A stretch of DNA of 64,000 nt from Microbacterium sp. W4I20 (GCF_030816505.1 NZ_JAUSYB010000001.1:2790001-2854000), one strand, 5' to 3'; shown: positions 1 to 8,917, numbered from the stretch's first letter. Notes: generated by a model not told the origin, from the letters alone. A program made the numbers and translations.

Positions 1-2
1 TG

Positions 3-3000
3 CAGAAGACGAACCCGATCACGGGTGCGCCCACCGGCACGTCGTTCACGCTCACGGGTGTGACGTCGACCGACCTCGGTTCCTGCGCCAACCCGTCATC
101 CGCCACGGTGGTCACCGGATTCGACGGCCCCCGCGCCCAGGACTCCGACCAGGTGCAGGTCACCGTCGACGGCGGTTCGTACGGTCCGCACGGTTCCACC
201 CCCGACTTCCCGGTGAGCACCTCCGGTGGCGACGGCAGCGGGGTTCCCAGCGAGCCCGGCCTGATCCTGCCGGGCGAGACGTACACGGTCCGCCAGACGC
301 CGGTCGGCACCACTGACCTGAACGACTACCGGACCACCTGGTCCTGCACCGACGCGGACGGCACGGTCGTCGCGAGCGGCACCGGCAACACCGCATCGTT
401 CACGGCCCCGGCCGGCACGGACGGCGCCAACATCGTCTGCGCCTTCGTCAACGAGCTGCCGCCGCCCGTGGCTGTTCCGGATGCTGCGCCGGGCCCCTTC
501 GGCTCCCCGATCACGGTTCCCGGTGCGACGAACGACGAGCCGGGCACCGGCACGATCCTTCCCGAGCAGACCGTGTTCACGTCTCCGGACGCGACCGACG
601 GAGGCAAGCGCCTCGTCACCCCGGACGGTGTCTGGACCGTCGGCACCGACGGGCGCATCACGTTCACCCCGGCACCGGGATTCAGCGGCGACGCCGTCAC
701 CGAGTACCGGATCGTCGACGACAACCGGCAGACGTCGACCACGACCGCGACCGCCACGGTGCGCCCCGGCCCCTCCGCCGCCGCCGACACCGCGACGACC
801 ACGCAGGGGACCAGCATCCAGATCCCCACCCTCGGCAATGACGTGCCCGGGCAGAACGCCGACGGCACGCCGGGGACGATCCCGCCGGCACCCGTCCTCT
901 TCCCGACGACGGGACGGCCGGCCGGAGCGACGGTCAGCGCCGACCGGCGGCGCCTCGAGGTTCCCGGCGAGGGCGTCTACACGATCGACTCGGCCACCGG
1001 CGTCGTCACCTTCGCGCCGGTCCCGACCTTCGATGGCCCGACGACCACCCCGGTCGCCTACGGCTTCACCGACAACCACGGCAACCCGGCATCTTCGACC
1101 ATCACCGTGTCGGTCACCGCGGTGACCCCCACGGCGGTGAACGACTCCGCGAACACTCCCGCCGGCACCCCGGTGACCGTCGATGTCGTCGACAACGACC
1201 TGGCGGGCCCCGGCGGCGCGATCGTGTCGACCTCGACCGTGTTCACCGGCACGGGTGCGACCGACGGCGGCAAGACCCTCGTCACCCCGCAGGGCACGTG
1301 GCGCGTCACGTCCGGGGGCGAGGTCGAGTTCACGCCGGCCGACGGCTTCTCCGGCACGGCGACGACCCCGTACCGCATCACCGACGAGAACGGCCAGCAG
1401 AGCACCGCGAACGTCTCGGTCACCGTGCGCCCGGGCCCCGTCGCCGAGGCCGACGTCGCGTCGACCCCGCAGAACGTCGACGTGGAGATCCCGGTCCTCG
1501 GCAACGACGTGCCCGGTACCACGGCCGACGGAGGCCCCGGCGCGTTCGACCCCGACACGCTGCGGTTCTCCGTGACGCCGGGACTCCCGGCCGGCAGTGC
1601 CGTGAGCGACGGCGGGCGCGGGCTCACCGTGCCCGGTCAGGGTGTCTACACGTTCGATCCCGCGACCGAGAACGTCACGTTCGACCCCGAGCCCGGGTTC
1701 ACCGGCCCCGCGACGCCGGTCACCTACACGGTGACCGACTCGTTCGGGAACGACGCCTCCACGACGGTCGGCGTCTCGGTCATCCCGATCACGCCGACGG
1801 CGACCGGTGACGCGGCGAAGACCCCCGGCGGGGTCGCCGTGACCATCGATATCCTCGAGAACGACGACCCGGGCGCCCCGTCGGCCCCGCTCGTGCCCGG
1901 CTCGGTCGTCTTCCCCTCTCCGGACGCGACCGCGGGCGGCAAGACCCTCGTCGTCCCCGGCGAAGGCACCTGGACCGTCGGCGACGACGGATCGGTGACC
2001 TTCGATCCCCTGCCGTCCTTCGAGGGCGAGACCACCCCCGTCCCGTACCGCGTCGCGGATGAGAACGGCAGCACGACCACCGCGGAGATCCGGGTCGTCG
2101 TCGGAAGCGGCGCGATCGCCACTCCCGATTCGGCATCCACCCGGCAGAACACCCCTGTCGAGCTCGACATCCTCACCAACGACTTCGCCAGCGATCTCGG
2201 CAACCCGTGCGATGCCGGCGAGACCGATGTCCCGGCAGGATGCGACACCGGCGTGCTCGACCCCGCCAGCGCCGGGTTCCCGACGGGTGGCCAGCCGGCC
2301 GGCGCGGTCGTCTCGAACAGCGGCCGCACCCTCACCGTGCCCGGGGAGGGCGTGTACACGGTCGACCCCGCCGACGGCACGGTCACGTTCACGCCTGAGC
2401 CGGCGTTCACCGGCACCGGCACGAGCGTCGTCTACACCGCGGACGACTCGCTGGGCGCCTCGGTCTCCACGACCATCACCGTGACGGTCACCGCCGTCAC
2501 ACCCGTGGCCGCAGACGACAGTGCGAGCACGTCGTTCGGTGTGCCCGTCACGATCGAGCTGCTCGAGGACGACAGCGCGGGCGACGCCTCGGCGCCTCTG
2601 GTTCCGGCCGACACGATCTTCCCGGCCGCGGGACAGCCGGCGGGCGTCACGGTCTCGGCCGACGGCAAGACGCTCACCATCGACGGCCAGGGCACCTTCG
2701 TGCTCGATGCCGCGGGTGCGGTCGAGTTCACGCCTGCCGACGGCTTCAGCGGGACCACGACCCCGGTGGTGTACCGCATCAGGGACACGAACGGCACCAC
2801 CGACGATGCGCGCGTCGAGGTCACGGTGCGCCCTGGTCCCTCGGCGACCCCCGACTCGGACTCGACGCTGCAGGGCGTGCCGGTCACGGTGTCGCCGCTC
2901 GGCAACGACGAGCCGTCGCGCACCGCTGACGGTTCGGCCGGCGAGTGGGACCCCACCACCCTGCGCTTCCCGGCGACCGGGCAGCCCGCGGGCGCGCAGG

Positions 3001-4355
3001 TGCTCGACGGCGGCACGCGCCTCGTGGTGCCGGATGAGGGCACGTACACGGCTGCGGCCGACGGAACGGTCACCTTCACGCCGCTCCCCGCCTTCAGCGG
3101 AGTCGCGAGCGTGGTGTCGTACTCCGGCACGGACGAGGTCGGCAACACCGTCACCTCGACCATCACGATCGACGTGACCGCCGTCGCGCCGACGGCGGCG
3201 GATGATTCGGCGGTGACGCCGTACGCCACCGCGGTGACCTTCGAGTTCGTGGGCAACGACGAAGAGGGTGATCCCGAGGTGCCGCTCGACGTCGCGTCAG
3301 CGGTGTTCCAGGAGACCGGCATCCCCGACGGGCTGACCGCCGAGATCCGCGACGGCGGGAAGACCCTCGATGTCGAGGGCGAGGGCGTGTACTCCCTGCG
3401 CGCCGACGGAACGGTCACGTTCACCCCCGCTGACGGATTCAGTGGTGCGACCACCCCGGTGCGCTACACGATCCGCGACGAGAACGGCTCGGCGGCGACC
3501 GCGGCACTCCGCGTGACCGTGCGCCCGGGGCCGGATGCGGCTCCCGACGCCGAGAGCACGCCGCAGGACGTGCCGGTGACCGTCGACCTGCTGGTCAACG
3601 ACCGGCCGGGTCAGCTCGCCGACGGGGAGGAAGGCGAGCTGGATCCGACCTCCGTGGTGTTCACGGTCGCGGGGGCTCCCGACGGCGCGACCGTGGGGGC
3701 AGGCGGCAAGTCGCTCAGCGTCCCGGGCGAGGGTGCGTACTTCATCGGCGCCGACGGCCGCGTGACCTTCACCCCCCTCCCGACGTTCCGCGGCACGGCC
3801 ACCCCGGTCGGCTACGCGGTGACGGATTCGCTCGGGAACTCGGCCGAGTCGACGCTGACCATCACGGTCGCCGGCGTCGATCCGATCGCGCGGGACAACT
3901 CCTCGACGACTCCGCCGGGAGTCCCGGTGACGATCGACGTGCTCGGTGATGACTCGCCCGGCACCGGGGGTGCCCCGCTCGACCGCGATTCCCTGCGGAT
4001 CGTCGACGCCGACGGTGACCTGATCACCGAGCTCACCGTTCCCGGCGAGGGGATCTGGACGGTCGTGGACGGCACGATCGTGTTCACGCCCGAGCCCGGC
4101 TTCGCCGGGACAACCACACCGATCACCTACTCGGTCGCCGACGAGAACGGCACGCGGGTCACCGCCACCGTGACGGTGACCGTGGTGGATGGCGCGGCCC
4201 CGCCGACGAACCCGCCGACGGACGGCTCGCCGACGACCCCGCCGGGAGGCGCACTGCCGACGACCGGTGGCTCCGTGCCATGGCTCCCGCTGGGTGGCGG
4301 TCTCCTCCTGCTGCTCGCGGGAGTCGTGCTCCTGATCCGGCGGCGGTCGGCCTGA
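3..4355 (+). CDS. LPXTG-anchored surface protein with CshA-type fibril repeats (5' end outside window)
   Basis: The reading frame is open from the first full codon (base 3), so the true start lies upstream. About 150 residues of ordinary surface sequence precede eleven tandem beta-sandwich repeats (465 to about 4194). Their hallmarks are a PxAxxDxxxT opening, an ND(x)PG loop, a V(P)GxGxYT strand, a VTFTPxPxFxG strand and a closing Y..TD. These resemble CshA-type fibril repeats of Gram-positive adhesins. The C-terminus is a Pro/Thr-rich wall segment, the sortase motif LPTTG (4254-4268), a hydrophobic helix and the tail RRRSA, so the protein should be covalently linked to peptidoglycan by a class E-like or class A sortase. 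The sortase gene is not in the window. The likely role is adhesion or surface fibrils; the ligand is unknown. Confidence 0.9.
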   Translation, partial: QKTNPITGAPTGTSFTLTGVTSTDLGSCANPSSATVVTGFDGPRAQDSDQVQVTVDGGSYGPHGSTPDFPVSTSGGDGSGVPSEPGLILPGETYTVRQTPVGTTDLNDYRTTWSCTDADGTVVASGTGNTASFTAPAGTDGANIVCAFVNELPPPVAVPDAAPGPFGSPITVPGATNDEPGTGTILPEQTVFTSPDATDGGKRLVTPDGVWTVGTDGRITFTPAPGFSGDAVTEYRIVDDNRQTSTTTATATVRPGPSAAADTATTTQGTSIQIPTLGNDVPGQNADGTPGTIPPAPVLFPTTGRPAGATVSADRRRLEVPGEGVYTIDSATGVVTFAPVPTFDGPTTTPVAYGFTDNHGNPASSTITVSVTAVTPTAVNDSANTPAGTPVTVDVVDNDLAGPGGAIVSTSTVFTGTGATDGGKTLVTPQGTWRVTSGGEVEFTPADGFSGTATTPYRITDENGQQSTANVSVTVRPGPVAEADVASTPQNVDVEIPVLGNDVPGTTADGGPGAFDPDTLRFSVTPGLPAGSAVSDGGRGLTVPGQGVYTFDPATENVTFDPEPGFTGPATPVTYTVTDSFGNDASTTVGVSVIPITPTATGDAAKTPGGVAVTIDILENDDPGAPSAPLVPGSVVFPSPDATAGGKTLVVPGEGTWTVGDDGSVTFDPLPSFEGETTPVPYRVADENGSTTTAEIRVVVGSGAIATPDSASTRQNTPVELDILTNDFASDLGNPCDAGETDVPAGCDTGVLDPASAGFPTGGQPAGAVVSNSGRTLTVPGEGVYTVDPADGTVTFTPEPAFTGTGTSVVYTADDSLGASVSTTITVTVTAVTPVAADDSASTSFGVPVTIELLEDDSAGDASAPLVPADTIFPAAGQPAGVTVSADGKTLTIDGQGTFVLDAAGAVEFTPADGFSGTTTPVVYRIRDTNGTTDDARVEVTVRPGPSATPDSDSTLQGVPVTVSPLGNDEPSRTADGSAGEWDPTTLRFPATGQPAGAQVLDGGTRLVVPDEGTYTAAADGTVTFTPLPAFSGVASVVSYSGTDEVGNTVTSTITIDVTAVAPTAADDSAVTPYATAVTFEFVGNDEEGDPEVPLDVASAVFQETGIPDGLTAEIRDGGKTLDVEGEGVYSLRADGTVTFTPADGFSGATTPVRYTIRDENGSAATAALRVTVRPGPDAAPDAESTPQDVPVTVDLLVNDRPGQLADGEEGELDPTSVVFTVAGAPDGATVGAGGKSLSVPGEGAYFIGADGRVTFTPLPTFRGTATPVGYAVTDSLGNSAESTLTITVAGVDPIARDNSSTTPPGVPVTIDVLGDDSPGTGGAPLDRDSLRIVDADGDLITELTVPGEGIWTVVDGTIVFTPEPGFAGTTTPITYSVADENGTRVTATVTVTVVDGAAPPTNPPTDGSPTTPPGGALPTTGGSVPWLPLGGGLLLLLAGVVLLIRRRSA
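465..4194 (+). repeat. Eleven in-frame CshA-type repeats in two alternating subtypes
   Basis: Repeat starts read from the translation are 465, 771, 1128, 1437, 1794, 2112, 2502, 2838, 3189, 3531 and 3882. Odd units are mostly 306-342 bases, carry APL after the ND loop, have a D(E)NG turn and end VTVRPGP. Even units are about 351-390 bases, carry an ADG..G.xDP segment and end VTAVTP or similar. Unit 6 has a unique insert with two cysteines (CDAGETDVPAGC). The true period is therefore a two-domain unit of about 220 residues. Confidence 0.85.
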
Positions 4356-4810
4356 ACGCCGTCGCCGCCTGCCGAATCCCAGGAGACGGCGTCGGGACCG
4401 GCCCACTCGGCCGGTTCCGACGCCGCGGACAGCGGGGGCGCCGCGGAGCGGTCGCCCTCGGCGCCGCGCTGCTGGCGGTGATGGTGCTCGGCGGATGCGC
4501 TCCCGCGCAGGGCCCCGCTCCCGCCGTGACGGGTGGGACGAGCGCGCTCGCGGAGCTCACCATCGATGCCTGTCCTCCGGGGAACGGGCCTCTGACTGCT
4601 CGCGGCAGTGTGCGGAACAGCGCCGACTCCGCCGCCGACTATCTCGTGCGGGTGAGCTGGCTCGACGCCGACGGCTCGGTGATCACCGCGGGCTGGGATG
4701 CGATCGAGGGCCTCGAGGCCGGTGACTCCGCCGAGTGGTCGGTCGATGTCGATCTCGGCGACGTCGACGCGAACAGCTGCACGGCGGCGGTCACGCGCGG
4801 CCGTCTCTGA
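4280..4810 (+). CDS. small secreted lipoprotein, function unknown
   Basis: The mature part begins at a lipobox (VLGGC, Cys codon 4496-4498) after a hydrophobic stretch preceded by an Arg-rich n-region, so it is a membrane-anchored lipoprotein. The remaining roughly 100 residues look like one small beta-sandwich, rich in Asp and Ser, resembling FxLYD-type domains (my inference). The only canonical in-frame start before the signal peptide is ATG 4280. It lies 76 bases inside the LPXTG gene and gives an unusually long n-region. A CTG at 4352 would give a more normal signal peptide. The start is therefore uncertain; the downstream two thirds is convincing. Confidence 0.6.
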   Translation: MAPAGWRSPPAARGSRAPDPAAVGLNAVAACRIPGDGVGTGPLGRFRRRGQRGRRGAVALGAALLAVMVLGGCAPAQGPAPAVTGGTSALAELTIDACPPGNGPLTARGSVRNSADSAADYLVRVSWLDADGSVITAGWDAIEGLEAGDSAEWSVDVDLGDVDANSCTAAVTRGRL

Positions 4811-4844
4811 CGCTCGGCCCGCATCCGCGGACCACGGCCGACCG

Positions 4845-5315
4845 CTACAGTGCCGCCGTCACCCCGGGGAGCAGCTTCGACAGGATGCCGCGGAGCTGCA
4901 TCCGCTCCTCCTCGCTGAGCGGGTCGAGCACGAGCTCCCTGATCTGCGCGACGTGGACCGGCGCGGCAGATCGCAGCAGCTCACGGCCGGCCGGAGTGAG
5001 CGTGGCCGAGAGCGTGCGCTTGTCGCTGCTGCACGACGTGCGCGCCACCCAGCCGCGTTCCTCGAGCGAGTCCAGCGCGTGGCTCAGGCGCGACCGGCTC
5101 AACCCGGCGATGCGGGCGAGCTCGGTCATCGACACCGTGCCCCCGCTGTCGCCGCCGACGGTGCCCGCCAGCGTCACGAGGATCGCGTAGTGGGCGTGGT
5201 TCAGGCCGGTCTCCTTCTTGAGCGCGCGATCGAGCACCTGGGGCAGCAGCTGCACGAAGCGGATCGTCGGCAGCCACGTCTCCATCTCGGAGTCGTCGAG
5301 CCGTCGGTCGCTCAT
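4845..5315 (-). CDS. MarR-family transcriptional regulator
   Basis: A 156-residue winged-helix protein with the MarR pattern: an N-terminal dimerisation helix, then HAHYAILVTLA, then a recognition helix in MTELARIAGLSRSRLSHALDSLEERGWV and a wing ending SSDKRTLSATLTPAG. The ATG at 5315 overlaps the stop codon of ribA (TGATG), so the two are translationally coupled and ribA comes first. MarR proteins usually repress their own operon in response to a small ligand. A candidate operator is the palindrome at 5959-5970 at the start of ribA. The ligand cannot be told from the sequence. Confidence 0.85.
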   Translation of the reverse strand: MSDRRLDDSEMETWLPTIRFVQLLPQVLDRALKKETGLNHAHYAILVTLAGTVGGDSGGTVSMTELARIAGLSRSRLSHALDSLEERGWVARTSCSSDKRTLSATLTPAGRELLRSAAPVHVAQIRELVLDPLSEEERMQLRGILSKLLPGVTAAL

Positions 5316-5974
5316 CACGCGGCGGACAGGTCGAGTGTGTGGGAGGTGTGATCGCGCTTCGCGCGCAGGTACCGCGAGTTCGCGTCCGACAGGTGCACGC
5401 CCGTGGGGATGCGGTCGGTGACGCGGATGCCGAGGGCCTCGAGCTGCAGCGCCTTGTCGGGGTTGTTGCTGAGCAGACGGATGCCGTCGACCCCGAGGGT
5501 ACGCAGCATCTGCGCCGCGACGGTGTAGTCGCGCTCGTCCTCGCCGTGGCCGAGGGCGACGTTCGCTTCATAGGTGTCGAGTCCGGCATCCTGCAGCGCG
5601 TAGGCGTCGAGCTTCGCGTACAGGCCGATGCCGCGCCCCTCCTGACGCAGGTACAGCAGGAAACCGCCCTCGTCGGAGATGCGCTCGACGGCTTCGCGCA
5701 GCTGAGGACCGCAGTCGCAGCGCTCCGAGCCGAAGACGTCGCCGGTCAGGCACTCGCTGTGCGGGCGCACCAGGGGTGCGACGCCACCGGCATCCGCTCG
5801 CTCCATCGCCGCGCGCCAGTCGCCGAGGCCGAGCAGCAGGTGCTCGCGGCCGTCGACAAGGCCGTCGAAGGTGACCACGTCGGCGGTGGTGGCGAAACCG
5901 TCCGGGAACCGCATCGGCACCCGCACCCGGGTGCGCTCGGAGGCGACCGGAACGACCGTTGAAGTTTCAATCAT
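5315..5974 (-). CDS. ribA: GTP cyclohydrolase II
   Basis: It opens the imidazole ring of GTP to give 2,5-diamino-6-ribosylamino-pyrimidinone phosphate, the first step of riboflavin synthesis. The zinc ligands are visible as C75, C86 and C88 in HSECLTGDVFGSERCDCG. The catalytic region LRQEGRGIGLYAKLDAYALQ and the C-terminal LLSNNPDKALQLEALGI are intact. At 219 residues it is the stand-alone form, not a RibBA fusion. No other rib gene is nearby, and it is coupled to a MarR regulator. It may therefore supply a specialised flavin or formamide product rather than bulk riboflavin; this is inference. Confidence 0.93.
   Translation of the reverse strand: MIETSTVVPVASERTRVRVPMRFPDGFATTADVVTFDGLVDGREHLLLGLGDWRAAMERADAGGVAPLVRPHSECLTGDVFGSERCDCGPQLREAVERISDEGGFLLYLRQEGRGIGLYAKLDAYALQDAGLDTYEANVALGHGEDERDYTVAAQMLRTLGVDGIRLLSNNPDKALQLEALGIRVTDRIPTGVHLSDANSRYLRAKRDHTSHTLDLSAA
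5959..5970. promoter_or_regulatory. candidate MarR operator
   Basis: TTGAAGTTTCAA is a palindrome with 5-base arms and a 2-base centre. It lies in codons 2-5 of ribA, the first gene of the ribA-marR pair. The size and TTGAA..TTCAA form suit MarR-family boxes, but such short palindromes arise by chance. Confidence 0.4.
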
Positions 5975-6083
5975 GTGTGGTGCAACGCACGACCACGGAT
6001 GCTATTCCCCGCCGCCGCGCACGACCGGCGCTCCGCAGATGACGAATGTGTCGCCCCGGAAGCGTTCGCGATCGGCGACTGGG

Positions 6084-6089
6084 TAGCCT
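6084..6089 (+). promoter_or_regulatory. -10-like element of a predicted leaderless mRNA (sseA)
   Basis: TAGCCT ends six bases before the ATG at 6096, which would place the transcription start on the start codon itself. No good -35 was seen. Confidence 0.4.
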
Positions 6090-6095
6090 CTCAGG

Positions 6096-6947
6096 ATGAG
6101 CAACTTCGTGAGCGTCGACGAACTGGATGAGCTGCTGACCCGCGGTGGTGCGGACGGCGGGGCCCCGGTGCGCGTGATCGATGTGCGGTGGCGCCTCGAC
6201 CGTCCCGACGGCCATGGCGAGTACCTCGCCGGGCACATCCCCGGAGCCGTGTTCGTGCCGCTCCATACCGAGCTCGCGACGCACGGCGAGCCGTCGGAGG
6301 GGCGGCATCCGCTCCCCTCCACCGAGACGCTGCAGGCGGCCGCCCGTCGTTGGGGCGTGAACCGGGGGGACATCGTCGTGGCCTACGACGACGCCAAGGG
6401 CCTCGGCGCCTCCCGCGCGTGGTGGCTGCTGCGCCAGGCCGGCGTCGACGCCCGCGTGCTCGACGGCGGCGTGCGCGCCTGGTCGGCGGCCGGGAAGGAT
6501 CTCGCCACCGACGACGTCGTGCCCGAGCCCGGCGACGTCGTGCTCGAGGACATCGGCGCGCAGGTGCTCAGCATCGACGAGGCCGCCGCGTTCCCGGCAT
6601 CCGGCATCCTCCTCGACGTGCGTGCTCCCGAGCGCTACCGCGGCGAGACCGAACCGCTCGACCCGGTGGCGGGGCACATCCCCGGCGCGCTCAACGTGCC
6701 GATGGCGGCGCACCTCGCCGTCGACGGCACGATCCTCGATGTCGAGACCCTGCAGCGCACGTTCGCCGAGGCGGGCGTGACGGCCGGGACTCCCGTCGCC
6801 GCCTACTGCGGTTCCGGGATCACCGCCGCGCACACAGCTCTGGTACTCGCCGAGATCGGCATCGACGCGAAGGTGTTCCCCGGATCGTGGAGCCAGTGGT
6901 CGAACACCCCGGGGCGCCCGGTCGCCGTCGGCGATCAGCCGGGCTGA
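6096..6947 (+). CDS. sseA: 3-mercaptopyruvate/thiosulfate sulfurtransferase (rhodanese)
   Basis: A 283-residue tandem-rhodanese enzyme that moves sulfane sulfur from mercaptopyruvate or thiosulfate to a thiophilic acceptor. The N-terminal inactive domain carries VIDVRW and YLAGHIPGAVFV. The C-terminal domain carries LLDVRAPERYRGETEPLDPVAGHIPGA. The active loop is CGSGITA with catalytic C238; a CGSG loop is more typical of mercaptopyruvate than of thiosulfate enzymes (CRKG). There is no Shine-Dalgarno at usual spacing; a -10-like TAGCCT at 6084 suggests a leaderless transcript. It is monocistronic and divergent from ribA. Confidence 0.9.
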   Translation: MSNFVSVDELDELLTRGGADGGAPVRVIDVRWRLDRPDGHGEYLAGHIPGAVFVPLHTELATHGEPSEGRHPLPSTETLQAAARRWGVNRGDIVVAYDDAKGLGASRAWWLLRQAGVDARVLDGGVRAWSAAGKDLATDDVVPEPGDVVLEDIGAQVLSIDEAAAFPASGILLDVRAPERYRGETEPLDPVAGHIPGALNVPMAAHLAVDGTILDVETLQRTFAEAGVTAGTPVAAYCGSGITAAHTALVLAEIGIDAKVFPGSWSQWSNTPGRPVAVGDQPG

Positions 6948-6977
6948 CCCGCGCCGCCGGCTACGCTGACTCCGCGA

Positions 6978-7907
6978 TCAGTCGGGCTGGCCGGCTTCGT
7001 CCCGCGGGCCGTATCCCCATCGCAGCTCGACCACCCCGGGACCGAACGCCCGGTAGAGCTGGTGCACCGATCCGCTGCGGTTGACCGACACGGGCGTGAT
7101 GGTGACGCCCGCTGGGGTCTCCACTCGCTCCTCGCACCAGTCCGGGAGGGCGTCGGGGTGGAATCTCGTCCACACCAGCAGCTCGCGGCACTGGCGGGAC
7201 ACCGCATGCCCGGTCTCATGCGTCGGCGGATACCCGGGCGGGTAGGCCACCGACCACTCGACGATCGTCGTGTCCGGCGCGGTCAGCGGTGCGTCCAGCT
7301 CGAACAGCACGCCGTGCACCTCACCGCTGGAATGCGAGTACTTCCCGGTGATCCGTCCGCCCGACACCGCGGAGAAGATCGGCGACGTGGTGCGCACCCC
7401 GGGGGTGAGTTCGAGGAACGGCGTCGCCCGCACGGTTCCGCTGGTCGCCTGGATCACGCTCCTGGTCACGCTGTACGACAGATTGCCCTCGGCGTCGACG
7501 TCGGTCACGGAGTGCGTGGTCACCTCGCGCGTCGGGTCCGGGTAGGCCGTGTCGAGGGCGGCGAACGCCTCCTTGACGGCCTGTTCGACACCCTCCTCGT
7601 CGATCGGGAACTGGCTCGGCCCGAGCGGCCCCGTGCGCTTCGTGGACCGCAGGCGCTTGGTGAGGTGCCCGTCCTCGAGCCCGAGGAGCTCTTCGATGTC
7701 GGAGAGTGCGGCGAGCGACTGGGCGCCTTCGGGGCGCCGCGCCCCTGAGCGCCAATAGCTGAGCGTGGCCATCGAGACGCGGTTGCCGCGCCGCTTCAGA
7801 CGCTGCTGCAACCACGACAGCGTCACCTTCTTCGCGTTGATCGCGTCGCGCAGCGCAGCCGCGAAGGCGTCGGCGACGGCCCCGTTCTCGTCATATTCGA
7901 AAGTCAT
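6978..7907 (-). CDS. helix-turn-helix DNA-binding protein, function unknown
   Basis: The first 85 residues look like an XRE/lambda-repressor-type domain: LRDAINAKKVTLSWLQQRL, then VSMATLSYWRSGARRPEGAQSLAALSDIEELL. The remaining about 220 residues are a beta-rich region I do not recognise, with repeated Thr/Ser-Val-Thr strands and three Cys. ATG 7907 was chosen because AGGAGG lies eight bases upstream; the longer frame to 7964 has a cysteine- and arginine-rich leader with no ribosome site. It faces away from the next gene and may be a ligand-sensing regulator. Length is 309 residues. Confidence 0.75.
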   Translation of the reverse strand: MTFEYDENGAVADAFAAALRDAINAKKVTLSWLQQRLKRRGNRVSMATLSYWRSGARRPEGAQSLAALSDIEELLGLEDGHLTKRLRSTKRTGPLGPSQFPIDEEGVEQAVKEAFAALDTAYPDPTREVTTHSVTDVDAEGNLSYSVTRSVIQATSGTVRATPFLELTPGVRTTSPIFSAVSGGRITGKYSHSSGEVHGVLFELDAPLTAPDTTIVEWSVAYPPGYPPTHETGHAVSRQCRELLVWTRFHPDALPDWCEERVETPAGVTITPVSVNRSGSVHQLYRAFGPGVVELRWGYGPRDEAGQPD

Positions 7908-8212
7908 CACACGCCTCCTCCGGTATGTGAAGCAAACATCCTTAGAGTGAGCATACGGCCGCACACGCGCACCTCAGGGGACCGGGTGGGCGAGTGAGGT
8001 CTTCCAGCTGTGTCGTCGAAGGGCAGGGTGCCCGACCTTGCGGACGACCAGTTCACACAGTGGAGCCCCCCTCGCTGTGTACGTCGTGAAGCCCGGTGAT
8101 CGATCTGGGGAGATCCACCGGGCTTCACGAACACCTTCGGCACCTCCCGACGCGACGGCTCCTTGCCCCCGCGTAGACTGGAGGCAACACCCCCGGAGGA
8201 CTCTGGATCGTC
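7908..8212. other. divergent intergenic region with a 14-bp perfect hairpin
   Basis: These 305 bases hold the promoters of the two flanking divergent genes. The clear structure is a perfect 14-bp inverted repeat (8085-8098 and 8116-8129, arm CGTGAAGCCCGGTG) around a 17-base loop. A TAGACT at about 8174 may be a -10, and GGAGG at about 8195 is the ribosome site of the membrane protein. No small ORF is convincing. Confidence 0.5.
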
Positions 8213-8917
8213 ATGTCTGCCCCTGCTCGCGCATTCACCATGCGACACGTTCAGCTGCTGCGCGCGCTGTTCGCCGCCGTCGCGGCGCTGATGATCACCT
8301 TCTCCTCCGACCACTCCGCTCCCGTCGGCCTCTCGGTCTTCAGCGGCTTCGTGCTGGTCACGGCTCTCGTGCAGGTGCTGGCCGCCTGGCTGGTGCTCCC
8401 GGCGGGTTCTCGCTGGTCGTCCGTGCTCCTGGCCGCGATCGGCATCGTCGCCGGCATGGTGAGCGGCATCCCTATCTGGCGCAACGACGACGTGTTCTTC
8501 GTCGTCGTCTCGTCCTGGGCGATCCTCAGCGGCGGCGTCGAGCTGCTCTCCGGCATCCGCTCGCGCCGCACGGGTGATCAGCTCTCCCGCGACGCGATCA
8601 CGGTGGGTGCCTTCGGCATTCTGCTCGGCGTCGTGCTCCTGCTGATCCCCGCCGGGTTCGTCCAGGAGTACACGATCGACAAGGCCGGCACGTTCCTGCT
8701 CTCCGGCATCATCCTCGGCGTCGGCATGCTCGGCGGCTACGCGGCGATCGTCGCCGTCTTCCTCGGCATCGCGGGACTCACTCCGCAGCGCGCGGATGCC
8801 GTCGGCGGCACGACCGGAACCGTCGGCGGAGCCGACGGCGATGAGGCGGCGGGCGCCGCCGCGGCATCCGGTTCAGATCACAGCGCAGCCTCGGCGGAGC
8901 GCGGAGGAGAGCGATGA
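8213..8917 (+). CDS. integral membrane protein, HdeD/DUF308-like
   Basis: A 234-residue protein with about six hydrophobic helices (roughly residues 13-35, 40-62, 68-88, 92-112, 128-150 and 162-188) and a disordered Gly/Ala/Asp-rich cytoplasmic tail. The paired-helix pattern is reminiscent of the HdeD/DUF308 family, but no diagnostic motif is visible, so the family call is tentative. It is preceded by GGAGG and overlaps the next gene by ATGA. The two probably form a membrane complex or a co-translated pair of unknown role. Confidence 0.7.
   Translation: MSAPARAFTMRHVQLLRALFAAVAALMITFSSDHSAPVGLSVFSGFVLVTALVQVLAAWLVLPAGSRWSSVLLAAIGIVAGMVSGIPIWRNDDVFFVVVSSWAILSGGVELLSGIRSRRTGDQLSRDAITVGAFGILLGVVLLLIPAGFVQEYTIDKAGTFLLSGIILGVGMLGGYAAIVAVFLGIAGLTPQRADAVGGTTGTVGGADGDEAAGAAAASGSDHSAASAERGGER

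Noticed and set aside
8740..8917. Separate gene in the Gly/Ala-rich tail of the membrane protein
   Set aside because: It is in frame with the membrane protein and ends in an ATGA overlap with the next gene.
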